Shown in pieces: positions 7,426 through 8,581 of a stretch of DNA of 8,581 bases (positions are counted from its first letter, which is position 1; every line of letters starts with the position of its first letter). The stretch is from the NCBI GenBank assembly GCA_026417195.1, contig JAOADS010000089.1:1-8581 (forward strand), written 5' to 3'. The translations under genes and the position numbers were made by a program. The notes beneath the pieces were generated by a model. It ran no database searches. It had not been told where the DNA came from and worked only from the letters and a program-made list of their open reading frames with translations. This stretch comes from Ignavibacteria bacterium (lineage in GTDB: Bacteria; Bacteroidota; Ignavibacteria; Tepidaquicellales; OLB5).

Positions 7426-7914
7426 TCACTTCTCAAATTCTTTCATAACTTCATAGGGATCGTTTCTCATACGCCAGAACTTAATTGCATCTATGTAGAT
7501 AACGTCACGTTGCAGGTCATCTTCATTATCTTTATAAATTCGGGAGATGGAATAATCCATAACTTCAGGTGGGTCAATCAGATAAACTTTCTCATATCCC
7601 TCAACTATCATAGAATCAGAAGCACATGAACCCTCGGCCGGAACAAGTTTCCCTCCTTCTATAACATATTTTTCAAATACATAGAAATTTATCACATCCT
7701 CTTCAATTAAACTCCAGGTGCCTGAGAGAGAAACTATCCTTTTTTCACAATCCATCTGATTGTAAAAGAACTTAAAAGATTTGTCGGGGAAGAAAATATA
7801 AGTGTTGCTCCAGGCTGAACCAAGAACCTTCATATCCTGCCATACTCCGATCAGAGAATCGCCAGAGGCATATATGGAACATTGAAAAATAAAAATTAGT
7901 ATGATTTTTTTCAT
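7426..7914 (-). CDS. Small exported lipocalin-like protein of unknown function
   Basis: The product (162 residues) starts with a signal peptide (MKKIILIFIFQCSIYA, probable cut after IYA at residue 16), so it should be periplasmic or surface-associated. The mature part begins with LIGVWQDMKVLGSAWSNTYI (21-40) and FFPDKSFKFF (41-50), followed by LSGTWSLIEEDVINFYVF (63-80). This G-x-W, strand, strand, G-T-W pattern is that of lipocalin-like domains of Bacteroidota, which are small beta-barrels. Cysteines 56 and 97 could form a disulfide. The C-terminal part (107-150) alternates hydrophobic and polar residues as further strands would. I cannot name a ligand or role. It starts 4 bases after the purT stop and ends 15 bases before the Methyltransf_32 gene, so it is translated within the same operon. 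The fold assignment is inference from pattern only. Confidence 0.75.
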   Translation of the reverse strand: MKKIILIFIFQCSIYASGDSLIGVWQDMKVLGSAWSNTYIFFPDKSFKFFYNQMDCEKRIVSLSGTWSLIEEDVINFYVFEKYVIEGGKLVPAEGSCASDSMIVEGYEKVYLIDPPEVMDYSISRIYKDNEDDLQRDVIYIDAIKFWRMRNDPYEVMKEFEK

Positions 7915-7918
7915 GTTT

Positions 7919-8581
7919 TCAGTTTATTTTAATTTTAGATGCTATATTTCTTGCTTTCTCTCTTAAATGATCTGTGGGCGTGTTAGGTTTATCCCAGCTT
8001 AAAGCTACTCCCATTCTCCTGTATTTTCTGGTTGAAGGTTTTCCGAAAATTCTAATGTCAGACTTCGTAAACTTCACAGCTTCTTCCAGTCCGTAATATG
8101 CAGGCTGATTCGGATTTTCATCATAGGCAAGTATGACAGCGCTTGCACCAGCCCGTTCAAGTGTTATCTCCGGAATTTCCAGACCCAATACTGCACGAAG
8201 GTGCAGTTCAAATTCATTGAAATTCTGTGTGCCTGCAAGCGTTACCATACCTGTATCATGGGGGCGTGGTGAGAGTTCGGAAAAATATACTCCGTCATTT
8301 GCTAGAAAGAATTCAACTCCCCATATTCCGTAACCGGTAAGCGATTCAGTTACTTTTTTTGCCATGCTCTGTGCTTCCTGAAGGTGTTCCGGTGAAATTT
8401 CACATGGCTGCCAGCTTTCCTGATAATCTCCTCTTTCCTGTCTGTGGCCTATTGGAGGGCAAAACAAGGTTTTACCGTTCATTTGTGTTACAGTGAGTAA
8501 TGTGATTTCTGCAAAAAAATTAATAAAGCTTTCTACAATTACTTCAGTTATATCACCTCTGGAACCCTTAATAGCATATTC
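7919..8581 (-). CDS. purT: Formate-dependent phosphoribosylglycinamide formyltransferase (PurT), C-terminal part
   Basis: PurT makes formyl-GAR from GAR, formate and ATP in de novo purine synthesis, in the cytoplasm. The window holds its last 220 residues; the frame is open to the right edge, so about 170 N-terminal residues are outside. The ATG at 8480-8482 is internal: upstream codons read EVIVESFINFFAEITLLTV, which matches the E. coli segment RVIVEGVVKFDFEITLLTV. Then come CPPIGHRQERGDYQESWQP and GVEFFLANDGVYFSELSPRP, the ATP-grasp core whose two glutamates (90 and 102 of the visible part) correspond to the metal ligands E267 and E279 of E. coli PurT. FGKPSTRKYRRMGVAL near the end carries the Lys and Arg-Arg (181, 188, 189) that match the GAR-phosphate binders K355, R362 and R363. 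It is the first visible gene of the minus-strand operon; its promoter is not in view. Confidence 0.95.
   Translation of the reverse strand, partial: EYAIKGSRGDITEVIVESFINFFAEITLLTVTQMNGKTLFCPPIGHRQERGDYQESWQPCEISPEHLQEAQSMAKKVTESLTGYGIWGVEFFLANDGVYFSELSPRPHDTGMVTLAGTQNFNEFELHLRAVLGLEIPEITLERAGASAVILAYDENPNQPAYYGLEEAVKFTKSDIRIFGKPSTRKYRRMGVALSWDKPNTPTDHLREKARNIASKIKIN

Noticed and set aside
7876..7881. Lipoprotein signal at C12 of the 162-residue exported protein
   Set aside because: The residues before the cysteine are IFQ, not a lipobox such as L-A/S-G/A-C; an ordinary cut after IYA fits better.
7399..8333. Plus-strand open frames at 7399-7629 and 8133-8333
   Set aside because: They are antisense to the small exported gene and to purT; no family resemblance or translation signal is seen.
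1..8581. Mobile element, CRISPR array, tRNA/rRNA gene or defence system
   Set aside because: No transposase or integrase, no regular direct repeats with spacers, no tRNA-like folds and no nuclease or toxin genes were found; the DNA-level similarity between Asp-box repeats only reflects the protein motif.

Overview
The window reads as chromosomal DNA from a member of the FCB group, most likely the Ignavibacteria/Chlorobi side of Bacteroidota. The main clue is the C-terminus of the 819-residue protein encoded at 1874-4333. It carries the motif YPNPFNPVTMIKYQIP and ends GVYFYTL..GG....RKMILIK, which is the type A sorting signal of the type IX secretion system (T9SS) in the form common in Ignavibacteria and related lineages. 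The sequence is visibly AT-rich, Shine-Dalgarno sites are weak or absent, and one good Bacteroidota-type -7 element (TATCTTTG) is present. TGA and TAA both act as stops, so the code is standard.

Layout. Positions 1-1786, plus strand, hold a class I SAM methyltransferase (probably cut at its 5' end by the window edge) and a GT-B glycosyltransferase with a TTG start. They look like the tail of a surface-polysaccharide or glycan-modification cluster. Positions 1787-1873 are an AT-rich intergenic region with a likely promoter. Positions 1874-4333 encode a large secreted T9SS cargo built from about twelve Asp-box repeats (sortilin/VPS10-like or BNR-like beta-propellers). Positions 4350-4378 are a strong hairpin terminator between convergent genes.

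Positions 4377-8581, minus strand, hold five tightly packed genes read right to left. They are purT (its 5' part lies beyond the window), a small exported lipocalin-like protein, a Methyltransf_32-type SAM methyltransferase, pgi (glucose-6-phosphate isomerase) and a second small exported protein. Gaps are 4, 15, 8 and 5 bases with no room for internal promoters, so they are probably one operon that ends at the shared terminator.

How the genes work together. The left half is about the cell surface: glycan building or modification and an exported propeller protein. The right half mixes housekeeping metabolism (formate-dependent purine synthesis, glycolysis) with a methyltransferase of uncertain target and two uncharacterised envelope proteins. 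I see no mobile element, CRISPR array, tRNA or rRNA gene, phage gene or defence system. The least explained parts are the two small exported proteins placed between metabolic genes and the Methyltransf_32 enzyme. I do not think the window shows a clear new system.
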